From: an uncultured cyanobacterium
Lineage (GTDB): Bacteria > Cyanobacteriota > Cyanobacteriia > PCC-6307 > Cyanobiaceae
DNA: 64,000 nucleotides
NCBI GenBank assembly: GCA_903917565.1
Contig: CAIXBB010000001.1
Location: 310,001 to 374,000, forward strand
Direction: 5' to 3'
The position numbers and the translations under genes are program-made. The notes under the pieces were generated by a model. The model was not told the origin of the DNA. It made no database searches and saw nothing but the letters and a program-made list of their open reading frames with translations. Numbering within the stretch: the stretch's first letter is position 1; each line of letters begins with the position of its first letter. Shown one piece after another: positions 1 through 8,257 of this stretch.

Positions 1-254
1 CGATCGCCCAGGAACACCCGCAGACCCGCTCCAGCCCCGAAAGCGGGGCTGACGCTGGTGATGCTGTCCTGTTCGGCGAGCAGGCCGAGGTGGTCGGAGC
101 GTTCCAGGAACACCTCCACGAGATCGGCACCTGCCGATCGGCCACCGGCCAGGAGGGGTTCCAGAACGGAACGCCAGGCCGGATCACCCAGGACCGCAGG
201 GGAAGAGGACCGCTCGGTGGCGGCAACGGCGCCGGTGGGAGGGGAGACGACCAA
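1..254 (-). CDS. tldD: TldD-type metalloprotease, N-terminal fragment
   Basis: About 85 residues of the N-terminus are visible; the gene continues beyond the left edge. The frame reads through a GADLVEVFLER stretch, then LAEQDSITSV and a GAGAGLRVF turn, which match the start of TldD/PmbA-family proteins. In other bacteria TldD pairs with TldE (PmbA) to degrade unfolded or modified peptides in the cytoplasm. No ATG lies in frame near the expected start; the TTG at 254 is the best candidate and lacks a clear Shine-Dalgarno sequence. It sits 40 bases downstream of acsF on the same strand. The family call is good, the exact start is not. Confidence 0.72.
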   Translation of the reverse strand, partial: MVVSPPTGAVAATERSSSPAVLGDPAWRSVLEPLLAGGRSAGADLVEVFLERSDHLGLLAEQDSITSVSPAFGAGAGLRVFLGD

Positions 255-294
255 GCGGCGAAATGACGAACTGGAGCGATTCTGGCGGTTCAGC

Positions 295-1386
295 TCAACG
301 CACGGCTGGCTGGAAGCGCTCGCTGCGGATCGGGGCCATCAGGAACAGGCGCGCCATCTGGACGCCATTGCCGATCCAGTGGGGCAGCTTGCGCAGGGTG
401 CGCACAGGAGCCGGGCCGCCGGAACGCTCGGCCTCGGCCAGCGCCGCGTTGTTCTGCACCAGCTTCTCCAGCCGTTCGTAGAACTCGGGATGCTCCACGT
501 TGAGCACCACGGGGAACACCCGGGCGGAGGTTTCGTTGGTCTTGGCGATCACGTACTTGTCATAGGTGCGGGCATCGAGCCCGAGGGCCTCATAGAACTC
601 CTTGCGGGCCACGTCGCGCACGTACATGGTGGCGAACACAGCCAGCAGAAAGAAGCGGCACCAGAGGCGGGCCGTGAAGCCACGCACCGTGTCCGGCTGC
701 GCCTTCATCAGGGCATCGAAGAAATCGCCGTGGCGGTTCTCGTCCTGGCACCAGTTCTCGAAGAAGTTGAAGATCGGAAAGATCTTGCTTTCGGGATGCT
801 TCTCGAGATGGCGGTAGATGGCGATGTAACGCCAGTAGCCGATCTTCTCGGAGAGGTAGGTGGCGTAGAAAATGAACTTGGGCTGGAAGTGGGTGTAGGC
901 CTTGGTGGCCGTCAGGAAGCCAAGGTCAAGCTGGAGGCCGAAGTCAGCCATGGACTTATTGAGGAAGCCGGCGTGGCGCGCCTCATCGCGGGCCATGTGG
1001 GCGAAGCATTCCGCCAGCAGGGGATTGCGCTCCTTGATGCGACGGCTGAGTTCCTTGTATAGCAGGAAACCGGAGAATTCCGACGTGCAGCTCTGCTCGA
1101 GGAATTCGACGAACACTCGGCGCGTTTCCGGGTCGAGCTTGTCGGCGGCGCCTTCAAACTGGCTGTCACGGACAAAGTGGTGGCGGTTGTAGTCCTTGCG
1201 GAACTCCTCGCAGATGGCCTCCAGCTCCACCACATTGGGCCGCAGATCCATCGCCGCCATGGCGTCGAAATCCGTGGTGTAGAAGCGCGGGGTGAGGATC
1301 GTGTCCTTCACAGGGTCCTTGATGGCCGGGGCATCAGGGGTGCCCACCCTGGGGGCGGTGGGGACTTGGGTGGTGGGAGGCACCAT
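295..1386 (-). CDS. acsF: Mg-protoporphyrin IX monomethyl ester oxidative cyclase (aerobic, diiron)
   Basis: This 363-residue protein makes the isocyclic E ring of chlorophyll from Mg-protoporphyrin monomethyl ester using O2. The two diiron signatures are plain: an [13 protein letters not shown] segment and a later [13 protein letters not shown] segment, each with the Glu/His ligand spacing of this family. The conserved [14 protein letters not shown] block follows the N-terminus. The frame stays open 18 codons upstream to 1440, but those residues look random and the ATG at 1386 (MVPPT) matches the usual family start. It is a membrane-associated enzyme of the chlorophyll pathway. The family is widespread in oxygenic phototrophs, so the call is secure. 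Confidence 0.97.
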   Translation of the reverse strand: MVPPTTQVPTAPRVGTPDAPAIKDPVKDTILTPRFYTTDFDAMAAMDLRPNVVELEAICEEFRKDYNRHHFVRDSQFEGAADKLDPETRRVFVEFLEQSCTSEFSGFLLYKELSRRIKERNPLLAECFAHMARDEARHAGFLNKSMADFGLQLDLGFLTATKAYTHFQPKFIFYATYLSEKIGYWRYIAIYRHLEKHPESKIFPIFNFFENWCQDENRHGDFFDALMKAQPDTVRGFTARLWCRFFLLAVFATMYVRDVARKEFYEALGLDARTYDKYVIAKTNETSARVFPVVLNVEHPEFYERLEKLVQNNAALAEAERSGGPAPVRTLRKLPHWIGNGVQMARLFLMAPIRSERFQPAVR

Positions 1387-1476
1387 CGCGCTGGACGTAC
1401 AGAGAGCTCGGACGCCATCGTAGGCATCGATCCTCGCCATCGGCCCGGATGTGAAGCCGGTGAAGGGTTCGGAGCC

Positions 1477-1920
1477 TCAGTTGGGGCCGAGCCACTTCTG
1501 GCCGTTGAGCCGCTGCACGACCCGCGACACAAGCAGCTGGAGGGTCATCTTCTTCTCGTCGATCAGGAACGACTCCAGCAGGCTGGGACTGCCTCCCCCC
1601 TCGGTGAGGGTGATGGTCTTGGCGGAGCTGATGTCCGGCTGGGTGAAGCAGAGCCAGAAGCGCCGCTCGCCGGGCAGCCGGCCCCGGACCATCCAGCAGT
1701 CCACCCCCACCACGGGCATGGCGCCCTGCTCAAAGACCAACTCGGGGGAGGGACCGCCGTAGGCCTCGATCTCCTTGGACAGGGCCGGCAGCAGCAGCTC
1801 CGGCACGAAGGCTTCGAACGGCCGGTCTTCCGGAGCGGGGGGCTTCGCCTTCGGCGGTGCGGTCTTCGCCTCCGGCGGGGTGGCGACAGGGTCGGGCGTG
1901 TTGCTGGGGGTCTCGGTCAC
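1477..1920 (-). CDS. DUF2996-type cyanobacterial protein
   Basis: 147 residues. A low-complexity Pro/Ala/Lys leader (about residues 1-35) precedes a compact domain containing PFEAFVPELLLPALSKE, then WMVRGRLPGERRFWLCF and LLESFLIDEKKMTLQLLVSR. This matches my memory of the cyanobacteria-specific DUF2996 family, whose function is unknown. No signal peptide or membrane segment is visible, so it should be cytoplasmic. It lies 90 bases upstream of acsF on the same strand and could share its transcript. The family name comes from pattern memory and needs a profile search. Confidence 0.75.
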   Translation of the reverse strand: MTETPSNTPDPVATPPEAKTAPPKAKPPAPEDRPFEAFVPELLLPALSKEIEAYGGPSPELVFEQGAMPVVGVDCWMVRGRLPGERRFWLCFTQPDISSAKTITLTEGGGSPSLLESFLIDEKKMTLQLLVSRVVQRLNGQKWLGPN

Positions 1921-1997
1921 CGGATCGATCCCTGGGCGCGATGGTGCGGCAACTTTAGGCAGCCTCCTCTAGCCCCAGGTGCGCGCGGAGACGGGAC

Positions 1998-2540
1998 TCA
2001 CCATTCCTCGCCATCGCTTTCGCCCCAGTCCCCTTCCGGGGAGACCTCGGCCGCAGGGCGGGACGCCGCCGCCGGTTCGGGACGGAAGGGCCTTGGGGCG
2101 CCGCCCTCGGGGCGATGCAACACCCGGTAGGGCACCGAAACCGTAGGGGCCGGCTCGCCTGGGGCACGGCTGGGGCCGGCGGGCGCCGTGGAGGTAGGGG
2201 CCACCGCGTGTCGATCCGCGTAGGTCGGGGCGGGAGTGGATCGCGCTTCGCTGCTGCCGCCCCAAGGCGGTGTCCAGACGTCGCGCTCCCGCCCCTCGCG
2301 GCGGCGGACGGTGCGACGCAGCGGCGGCCGCTCCCCCTGGCGCAGGGCCAGGGCCGTGGCGCTGGCGCTGAGGACCGCGCCACCGCCGGCGGCGATGGTC
2401 ATCCACAGACCGATCGGAAGGGAGGGGGTCTGCCAGGTGAGCAACCGCAGGGCCAGGCTGGGACTCGGGTTGAGGGACGCCACCAGGACGGTCACCAGCA
2501 GGGGCGACAGCAGGGGCAGCAGCAGCAGGCGGTGCAACAC
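1998..2540 (-). CDS. Two-helix membrane protein with Pro-rich acidic tail, unknown
   Basis: About 180 residues if translation starts at the GTG at 2540; the open frame extends to 2630 but would then overlap ubiX in full. Two hydrophobic segments near the N-terminus (LHRLLLLPLLSPLLVTVLVA and a later GLWMTIAAGGGAVLSASATAL) predict a small hairpin membrane anchor. A long cytosolic tail rich in Pro, Arg and Thr ends in a PYRVLHRP motif and an acidic Trp-containing C-terminus (EGDWGESDGEEW). It overlaps nothing when started at 2540 and follows ubiX by about 10 bases, so co-translation is likely. I do not recognise the family with confidence; similar hairpin proteins occur in other picocyanobacteria. 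Confidence 0.6.
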   Translation of the reverse strand: MLHRLLLLPLLSPLLVTVLVASLNPSPSLALRLLTWQTPSLPIGLWMTIAAGGGAVLSASATALALRQGERPPLRRTVRRREGRERDVWTPPWGGSSEARSTPAPTYADRHAVAPTSTAPAGPSRAPGEPAPTVSVPYRVLHRPEGGAPRPFRPEPAAASRPAAEVSPEGDWGESDGEEW

Positions 2541-2550
2541 GGTCGGAGCG

Positions 2551-3201
2551 TCAGGGGGGGGAGGCTTCGTCCGCTGGAGAACGGGCCACGGGCCCCTGCC
2601 AGCGCTGCAGGGAACCCAACTGGAGCCCAAGGGTGTCGAAGACGCGGATCACCAGGAAATCCACCATCTCACCGATCGTGGTGGGTTGGTGATACCAGGC
2701 AGGTACCGGAGGGGCGATGCGGGCACCGGCCTCGGCAAGGCGGGTGAGGTTGCGCAGATGGACCAGGTTCCAGGGCAGCTCCCGCGGCGCGATCACCAGG
2801 GGCCGGGCTTCCTTGAGGTGAACATCGGCCGCCCGTTCGATCAGATCCAGGGCCACCCCGGAGGCGATCCGCCCCACTGTTCCCATACTGGCCGGCAGGA
2901 TCACCATGCCGCGGGTGAGGTAGCTGCCGCTGGCGATCGCGGCGGCCTGGTCGTTCCAGCGATGGCAATGGAGCCGACCGGAGTTGCAGCCCGTGCGGTC
3001 ACGCCAGAAATGCTCCTGGGCGTGGGGCTCCGACGGCACCCGCAGGCCCATCTCCGCCTGCCAGACCCCGATGGCGCCACGGCTGGTCACCATTTCGACC
3101 GACTGGCCGTCCTCGAGGAGCAACTGCAGGGCCCTCTCCGCCAGGGGCTGGGCGGAGGCGCCGGACACCGCCAGGACCACGGGAAGCGAGGACGGCGCCA
3201 T
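2551..3201 (-). CDS. ubiX: Flavin prenyltransferase UbiX
   Basis: 216 residues. UbiX makes prenylated FMN, the cofactor of UbiD-type decarboxylases used in quinone synthesis. The N-terminal VVLAVSGASA loop, the GSYLTRGMVILPASMGTVGRIA flavin-binding region (residues about 90-115) and the late LVIAPRELPWNLVHLRN block are typical of this family. It lies 7 bases downstream of the RNB-family gene on the same strand. The length is normal for the family and no key residue appears to be missing. Confidence 0.93.
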   Translation of the reverse strand: MAPSSLPVVLAVSGASAQPLAERALQLLLEDGQSVEMVTSRGAIGVWQAEMGLRVPSEPHAQEHFWRDRTGCNSGRLHCHRWNDQAAAIASGSYLTRGMVILPASMGTVGRIASGVALDLIERAADVHLKEARPLVIAPRELPWNLVHLRNLTRLAEAGARIAPPVPAWYHQPTTIGEMVDFLVIRVFDTLGLQLGSLQRWQGPVARSPADEASPP

Positions 3202-3208
3202 CCGTTGC

Positions 3209-5524
3209 TCAGCCTTCGCTCACGGGCGGGGCCGGGTCGCCATCGTCAGCATCGGTGGTCTCGGAGCCGCCCGTGGCGCTGTCAGCCCCGTCCTGCTCGA
3301 ATCCCTCAGGCTGGAGTACCGCCAGGTCGATCTGATGGCGCAGGGCGTCGACCTTCTGGATCTCCACATCGACACCATCACCCACCATGTAGGTGCGACG
3401 GAACTTGCGGCCCACCAGGCGGTTCTGCCGTGAGCGGTACTCATACCAGTCGTCCTTGAGGGAGCTGACGTGGACCAGCCCCTCCACCTGGGACGGGGGG
3501 ACCTCCACGAAGAAGCCATAGCTCTGCACACCGCTGATCACACCGGGCACGGTCTGGCCCACCAGGGGCTCGGTGTGGCGGGCCTGGGCCAGGGCCAGAG
3601 CATCGGACTGCAGCTCGTGCAGGAAGCGGCTGCGGCCGTTGAGGCGCTGGGCCAGGCCCTGCTCAAGGCCCTGCTGGTAGGGGGCCAGCTGGCTGGGGGT
3701 CAGCAGGGGCCAGTCGGTGCTGCCATGGCAGGTGTCGCTGGCCAGGTCGGTGCTGATCTTGTGGCGCACGCTGGGCCGGTCCTTGCCGTCCACCAGCAGG
3801 GTCACCAGCAGATGCTGGTTCCAGAGGTCGGCGTAGTGCAGACCGGGACAGCACCAGGGCGCCACGGCGATCTCCTCACCGGCCACCGCATGGGTGCCGG
3901 CTTCGGTGGCCAGCTGCACCGGCCTGAGGGCATCGCGCAGCTGCTGCTGCAGCGGGCGTCCCCGATCGGTGGCGGCAAAGACGGCGGCCAGCTCGGCGGC
4001 ACTGGCATTGCCGTCGGCGCTGAGCTCCATCGGGATGTCCAGGGCCAGGGCCGCCTTGGCGACGTCATTGATCTCCGTGGCGTCCGGGCCCGGGTTGAGG
4101 GCGAACAGGGCGGGCAATTCCAGGGCCAGCAGATGACGGCCCAGGGCCCGGTGGGCCACCAGCACGGCTTCCCGCAGGATCGCCATCGGATCCTCGGCGG
4201 GCAGCTCCACCAGCCAGCCCTGCTGGGCCGCATCCGGCGCGGGCACGCGAAGGTCGCCCAGGCTGTCGATCGCGGGCATGGGCAGATCCAGATCGATCGA
4301 GCCAGCCGCCAGCCGCCGCTGGCGCAGCAGGCCGCTCAGCTGGACCAGTTGCTCCAGCAGGGGCAGGTGGTCCTTGAGTGCCTTGAGGGGCGCCGGGATC
4401 GTGCGGGCCTTGGGTTTCCGCTCGACCAGGGCCTGCATGGCGGCTCGGTTGACCAGGGCCGTGGGCGTGACCTGACTCAGGCTGAAACGGAAATGCTCGA
4501 GATTGCCGTCCCCATCCAGCTCCAGGGCCACCGAGACGGCCGCCTGGCTTTCACCGGGGCGGAAGCCACAGGCCTTGGCCAGGGCCGGTGGCAGCAGGGG
4601 GAGCCAGCGGCGCCCCAGGCAGATCGCCTCGCCCTGCTCCCGCAGCCAGGTGTCGAGGCTGTTGCCCATGCCGATCCGCTCGGCGATGGCAGGGCTGTGG
4701 AGCCACAGCCGCCAGCCCCCCTCCCGCTCCTCCAGGGACACGGCGGGCAGGCCGGGGGCCTCAGCGCCGTCCCAGGCCTCCAGCAGCAGGGTCGGCAACG
4801 CCGTCAGATCGGCACGGCCCTTGGCGACGGGCTGCTTCAGGGTCGTCCGGGGGCAGGCCGGCCGCTCCTGCAGGCGATGCTTGGCCAGCAGCAGATCGGT
4901 GTCGGCCGCCTCACCGCCACGCACCGGCAGGCTGCGGGCGACATGGCCGGCCGGACCGAACTGGGCCACCGGGAAACGGTCGATCTTCACCTCCACCACC
5001 ACCTCCTCGGCCGGGTCGAGGTGGACAGCATCGTCCTCCGGCAAGGCCACGGAGGTCAGCAGCCTGTCGTCGAGGGGAACGGCGACCAGCTGCCCGTCCT
5101 GGCGTTCGACCTGGGCCAGCAGGCTGGGGGTGTGGCGCTCGAGGATGCATTGCACCCCCCCCTCCGGGGAACGGCGCCGGCCCCCTTCACGGGTGATCCT
5201 GACCAGAACGCGGTCACCGTTCCAGGCGTGGTTGAGCTGGTGGTCACGGATGTAGATGTCCTCGCCGCCGTCTTCCCTGAGGGCGAAGCAGAAGCCCTTG
5301 CTGGAGCAACGCAGGCGGGCCGGGATCAGCTCAGGGGTCTGGCGGGCACGCAGGCCTTCGTTGTCCTCCTCCACCAGCCCCAGACGCTGGAGGGCATCCA
5401 GGCCGATACGCAGCTGCTGCCTGCAGGACTTGGTGGTGAGACCCAGCGACTTCTCAAGCTTGGCGAGGGCCACCGCATCGGTTGTGGAGAGGTGGTCGAG
5501 CAGATCAGCGACCGTGAACTTCAT
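3209..5524 (-). CDS. RNB (RNase II/R)-family protein with S1 domain and degenerate active site
   Basis: 771 residues from the ATG at 5524 (MKFTVADLLDHL); the open frame runs further upstream without support. Order: N-terminal winged-helix-like region (1-60), cold-shock/OB region (about 70-190), RNB-like core (about 235-640), and a well-kept C-terminal S1 RNA-binding domain (about 655-737, VPGVISGVQSYGFFVEVP and EGLVHVSSL). By eye the core aligns with E. coli RNase II from LTAL onwards, but the catalytic Asp cluster (consensus D-x5-D-x-DD) is absent: the region reads LTALPTLLLEAWDGAEAPGL. The block that carries the catalytic Arg (TSPIRKY in RNase II) reads CCPGLHY. It may therefore bind RNA without cutting it. 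It resembles the cyanobacterial Zam/RNase II-like proteins. Confidence 0.85.
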   Translation of the reverse strand: MKFTVADLLDHLSTTDAVALAKLEKSLGLTTKSCRQQLRIGLDALQRLGLVEEDNEGLRARQTPELIPARLRCSSKGFCFALREDGGEDIYIRDHQLNHAWNGDRVLVRITREGGRRRSPEGGVQCILERHTPSLLAQVERQDGQLVAVPLDDRLLTSVALPEDDAVHLDPAEEVVVEVKIDRFPVAQFGPAGHVARSLPVRGGEAADTDLLLAKHRLQERPACPRTTLKQPVAKGRADLTALPTLLLEAWDGAEAPGLPAVSLEEREGGWRLWLHSPAIAERIGMGNSLDTWLREQGEAICLGRRWLPLLPPALAKACGFRPGESQAAVSVALELDGDGNLEHFRFSLSQVTPTALVNRAAMQALVERKPKARTIPAPLKALKDHLPLLEQLVQLSGLLRQRRLAAGSIDLDLPMPAIDSLGDLRVPAPDAAQQGWLVELPAEDPMAILREAVLVAHRALGRHLLALELPALFALNPGPDATEINDVAKAALALDIPMELSADGNASAAELAAVFAATDRGRPLQQQLRDALRPVQLATEAGTHAVAGEEIAVAPWCCPGLHYADLWNQHLLVTLLVDGKDRPSVRHKISTDLASDTCHGSTDWPLLTPSQLAPYQQGLEQGLAQRLNGRSRFLHELQSDALALAQARHTEPLVGQTVPGVISGVQSYGFFVEVPPSQVEGLVHVSSLKDDWYEYRSRQNRLVGRKFRRTYMVGDGVDVEIQKVDALRHQIDLAVLQPEGFEQDGADSATGGSETTDADDGDPAPPVSEG

Positions 5525-5669
5525 CGGATGGGGAATACGCAGGGGATGGCGCTGCCTGGGCAGCGCGGTGGCCAGGGTGATCCGCAGCGCCACGGGGGTT
5601 CGGCGGCCCCGTGGGACGGTGAATGGCCCGAAGGGCGCACGCCGTCGCGGCGGACGTCATGCGGCGACT

Positions 5670-5978
5670 CTAAGGAGCGGGGGTGTCGGGGTCTTCGTTG
5701 GTCTCCGCGCCGGAGCGGAGGATCAGGCGGGTGCCGATGATCAGGAAGCCGGCGGCGGCGGCGAGTTGCAGGCCATCGGTGGGGATCACGCTGGAGAGGG
5801 AACCACCCGCCGCTGCCCCCACCAGACTGGCCAGCACCAACGCCGAGGCACTGCCGGCGAAGACGGCGCCGGGACGATTGGAGGTGCCGCTGATACTGAC
5901 GATGGCCAGCTGCGTCTTGTCGCCGAGTTCCGCCAGAAAGACGGTGGCGAACGTGGAGGCGAGCAGGGCGAACGGCAT
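5670..5978 (-). CDS. Half-size UPF0016/GDT1-type cation (Mn) exporter subunit, C-terminal-like half
   Basis: 102 residues with three hydrophobic segments. The UPF0016 signature ELGDKTQ lies in the first one. Full-length family members (TMEM165, GDT1, cyanobacterial Mnx) carry two such motifs in one chain; here each motif is in its own gene. The partner gene starts upstream, with only 7 bases between them (5979-5985). The two products probably assemble as a heterodimer that exports Mn2+ or Ca2+ at the thylakoid or plasma membrane. Split or hemi forms of this transporter are known in cyanobacteria. Which membrane and which ion are inferred from the family. Confidence 0.88.
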   Translation of the reverse strand: MPFALLASTFATVFLAELGDKTQLAIVSISGTSNRPGAVFAGSASALVLASLVGAAAGGSLSSVIPTDGLQLAAAAGFLIIGTRLILRSGAETNEDPDTPAP

Positions 5979-5985
5979 GACGATC

Positions 5986-6363
5986 TCAGGAATGGAGCAG
6001 GTGCAGTGGCGCCAGGTTCAGCATCGCCTGGCGGGCCAGCCACAGCCCCAGGGCCACCATCAGCACCCCCGCCGCCCGCTCGAGCTGGTGGGCGGGCATG
6101 ACGGTGGAGAGCCAGCGCCCCAGCAGCACCCCCACCAGGCTGGAGCAGATCAGGGCCAGCGAAGCCCCCACGAACACGGTGAAAGGACGGCCCGACTGGG
6201 CCGACAGCAGCAGGGCAGCGAGCTGGGTCTTGTCGCCCAGCTCCGCCAGGAACACGGTGGTGGCGGTGCTCAGAAACACCGTGATCCAGCTGGAGGCGGT
6301 CGGGGTGTCGGTGGGTTCCAGCGGTGGAGCGGAGGGATTGGGGGCGTCGGGGGCGCTGCTCAT
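5986..6363 (-). CDS. Half-size UPF0016/GDT1-type cation (Mn) exporter subunit, N-terminal-like half
   Basis: 125 residues: a Pro/Ser/Ala-rich tail of about 25 residues, then three hydrophobic segments, the first with ELGDKTQ. It is paralogous to the next gene downstream and would supply the second cation-binding motif of a full transporter. It overlaps the upstream CxxC-protein gene by 4 bases (ATGA at 6360-6363), so the two are likely translated together. Function is inferred from GDT1/Mnx homologues that keep Mn2+ or Ca2+ at safe levels in photosynthetic membranes. Confidence 0.88.
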   Translation of the reverse strand: MSSAPDAPNPSAPPLEPTDTPTASSWITVFLSTATTVFLAELGDKTQLAALLLSAQSGRPFTVFVGASLALICSSLVGVLLGRWLSTVMPAHQLERAAGVLMVALGLWLARQAMLNLAPLHLLHS

Positions 6364-6746
6364 GACGGCTGACGGATCGTCTGCAGAAAACGGTGCATCA
6401 CCCTGTGGCGGCCCCCCAGCTCAGCACGGATCTGTTGCTTGCAGGAGTCGATGGCCAGGGTCTCGGGATCGTCGCCGGGCTGGCCGAACAGGGTCACCAG
6501 CTGATCCACCCGGCAGAAGTCGGGCCGCTCCGCATAGATGCGGCAGCGGCGGGAGCCGGTGTCGAAGTGGCGGCACCAGCCGTCCTCACCCACCATCGCC
6601 AGGTAGCGCTGCTGCTGGTCGGGATCGAGGGCCTCGATCGCGTCGCCCCTGAGGGCCGGGTCAAGACGGCAGCAGGAGCCACAGCCGCTGATGCATTGCC
6701 AGTGCTCGGATCGTGGCAACGGAGAGGAACGGGTTCTCCCATTCAC
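6360..6746 (-). CDS. CxxCxxCC-type zinc/iron-chelating domain protein (YkgJ family)
   Basis: 128 residues. The N-terminal [13 protein letters not shown] cluster and the later [18 protein letters not shown] and DSCKQQI elements give the spaced cysteines of the YkgJ/UPF0153 family, thought to chelate zinc or an iron-sulfur cluster. The molecular function is not established. The 4-base overlap with a putative Mn/Ca exporter subunit hints at a role linked to metal handling, but this is context only. The ATG at 6746 is used because it leaves about 15 residues before the first Cys; an alternative start further in cannot be excluded. Confidence 0.8.
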   Translation of the reverse strand: MNGRTRSSPLPRSEHWQCISGCGSCCRLDPALRGDAIEALDPDQQQRYLAMVGEDGWCRHFDTGSRRCRIYAERPDFCRVDQLVTLFGQPGDDPETLAIDSCKQQIRAELGGRHRVMHRFLQTIRQPS

Positions 6747-6823
6747 TCACACCCCACGCCCAGCCAGCCATCACAAGCCATCACGGGAGCCGCCACCAGG
6801 CTCGGAAGACACCCGCAGGCGAC

Positions 6824-8257
6824 CTACACTCCATTCCGATCGTCCCCTTCGCCAGCCGTCGCCCCATGGGTATCGACTTTCATCTCATCTCCAACTTCGG
6901 TGCTCTGGCCCTGATCACCCTGGCCGGTCCTGCCGTGATCTTCATCCTTTACTTCCGGCGCGGCGCCCTCTGAGTCCCCCGGCATCAGGAGCTCGGCCAA
7001 GGCGTGATACACCGGCCGGCCCTGAATCGCCTGGCCGGTGTAGGCCGCGATCACGGCGGCCGCCACCAGGCCTGGCAGGAGTTGCTGGTCGCCCGCCATG
7101 CGGATGGCGAAGGCGACCGTCATCACCGGCAGCTGGGTGGCTCCAGCCAGCCCGGCCGCCATGCCCAGGGCCAGGCCCAGGTGGGGGTCCCCCGCCAGGG
7201 CCCGCACGACCCCCGCACCGAACACTCCTCCCAGGGCAAAGGCCGGATCGATCAGCCCACCGGGGATTCCCGCCGACAACGCCAGCACTGGTCCAAGCAG
7301 CCTTGAGGCCAGCAGGGCGACCCAGTTCCAGTCGAGGGTGGTGGCGGCGTCCTGGTCGAGGACCAGTCGCATCAGGGCCTCCCCGTCACCACCACTGGCG
7401 CCGCCGGTGACCAGGGCCAGAAGGGCCAGCGCCAGCCCTGCAGCCAGCCCGACCCGCAGGGGCCGTCGGCGGGCGATGGGGGTGATCAGGGCCGTGGCCC
7501 GCACCAGCAGCCAGGCGAAGCCGCCGCCGAGCAGACCGCCGCCCAGGCCGATCGGGATCGCCCAGAGCAGCTGGTCGACTTCCTCCACCGGGCTGGCGTT
7601 GATTCCCAGGGCGAACATCGGCTGACCACCCAGGTTGCTCACCAGCGCCGCGGCGCTGGCCAACACCAGGGCCGGCCAGACCAGCCGCTGCTGGAAGCTG
7701 CCGGTGAGCTCCTCGACCACGAAGATCACTCCCATCAATGGCGTGTTGAAGCCGCCGGCCAGACCGGCACCCGCCGCCCCGGCCAGCAGATGGCCCCGGC
7801 TGGCCCGGTGCAGCAGGCCCGGCCAGCGCTTCACGAGTGCCTGACCCACCGCTGCGCCCACCTCCACCACAGGACCCTCCCGGCCCAGGGGCAACAGCGC
7901 CAGGCTGGCCGCGGTCCAGAGCCCCAGCCGTTCTCCCGTGGGGGCGGCGGTGAGCAGCGTCGCGCCGCGGTGGGGATCGTCCAGACAAAGCATCACCTGG
8001 GGGATACCCGAGCCGGCACCACGGCGCCAGGGGCCCCGCTGGACCCAGAGCAGCAGCGGCACCAGGGGGATCGGTGCCATGGCCATCAGCCAGCCGACGC
8101 CGCTCCAGGGGCCGCCGCTGAACGCCGGCAGGGCGGTGAGCAGCCGGTCCTGAATCACGTCGATGCGGTTGAGAGGCCAGCAGGCAAGTCCCACGAGCGC
8201 CCCCAGCAGCGCCAACTGGGCCAGGGACCGCAGCAGGGCAAAGGGGTGACGGCTCAT
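6824..8257 (-). CDS. ClC-family chloride channel / H+-Cl- antiporter
   Basis: 477 residues with about ten hydrophobic segments. The three anion-pathway signatures are present: GSGIPQ (residues 82-87), GREGP with the gating Glu at about 127, and GIPGGLIDP near 325. Together they place it in the ClC family; the gating Glu favours an exchanger-like mechanism. There are no C-terminal CBS domains. The last 50 residues or so after LLMPGDSEG are hydrophilic and Gly/Asp-rich, and this tail is encoded exactly across psb30 on the other strand, so its sequence may be constrained by psb30. It overlaps recJ by 4 bases (8254-8257). Confidence 0.92.
   Translation of the reverse strand: MSRHPFALLRSLAQLALLGALVGLACWPLNRIDVIQDRLLTALPAFSGGPWSGVGWLMAMAPIPLVPLLLWVQRGPWRRGAGSGIPQVMLCLDDPHRGATLLTAAPTGERLGLWTAASLALLPLGREGPVVEVGAAVGQALVKRWPGLLHRASRGHLLAGAAGAGLAGGFNTPLMGVIFVVEELTGSFQQRLVWPALVLASAAALVSNLGGQPMFALGINASPVEEVDQLLWAIPIGLGGGLLGGGFAWLLVRATALITPIARRRPLRVGLAAGLALALLALVTGGASGGDGEALMRLVLDQDAATTLDWNWVALLASRLLGPVLALSAGIPGGLIDPAFALGGVFGAGVVRALAGDPHLGLALGMAAGLAGATQLPVMTVAFAIRMAGDQQLLPGLVAAAVIAAYTGQAIQGRPVYHALAELLMPGDSEGAAPEVKDEDHGRTGQGDQGQSTEVGDEMKVDTHGATAGEGDDRNGV
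6825..6830 (+). promoter_or_regulatory. Possible -10 element for psb30
   Basis: A TACACT hexamer lies 35 bases before the psb30 ATG, in a position that would give a short leader. No convincing -35 hexamer is present at the proper distance, so this is a weak call. Confidence 0.25.
6866..6973 (+). CDS. psb30: Photosystem II reaction-centre protein Psb30 (Ycf12)
   Basis: A 35-residue single-helix protein starting [14 protein letters not shown] and ending FRRGAL. The pattern of a short polar start, an [16 protein letters not shown] membrane helix and a basic tail is that of Psb30/Ycf12, a small subunit at the edge of the PSII core near cytochrome b559. It is easily missed because it is short and lies wholly antisense inside the 3' end of the ClC antiporter frame. 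The ATG at 6866 is the only reasonable start. Confidence 0.9.
   Translation: MGIDFHLISNFGALALITLAGPAVIFILYFRRGAL

Noticed and set aside
58-1062. 334-codon plus-strand open frame opposite acsF
   Set aside because: It is antisense to a well-supported gene, has Gly/His/Glu-rich random composition and no motif; GC-rich DNA gives many such frames.
3470-5740. 756-codon plus-strand open frame opposite the RNB gene
   Set aside because: Gln/Gly/His-rich shadow of the minus-strand coding sequence, without any domain.
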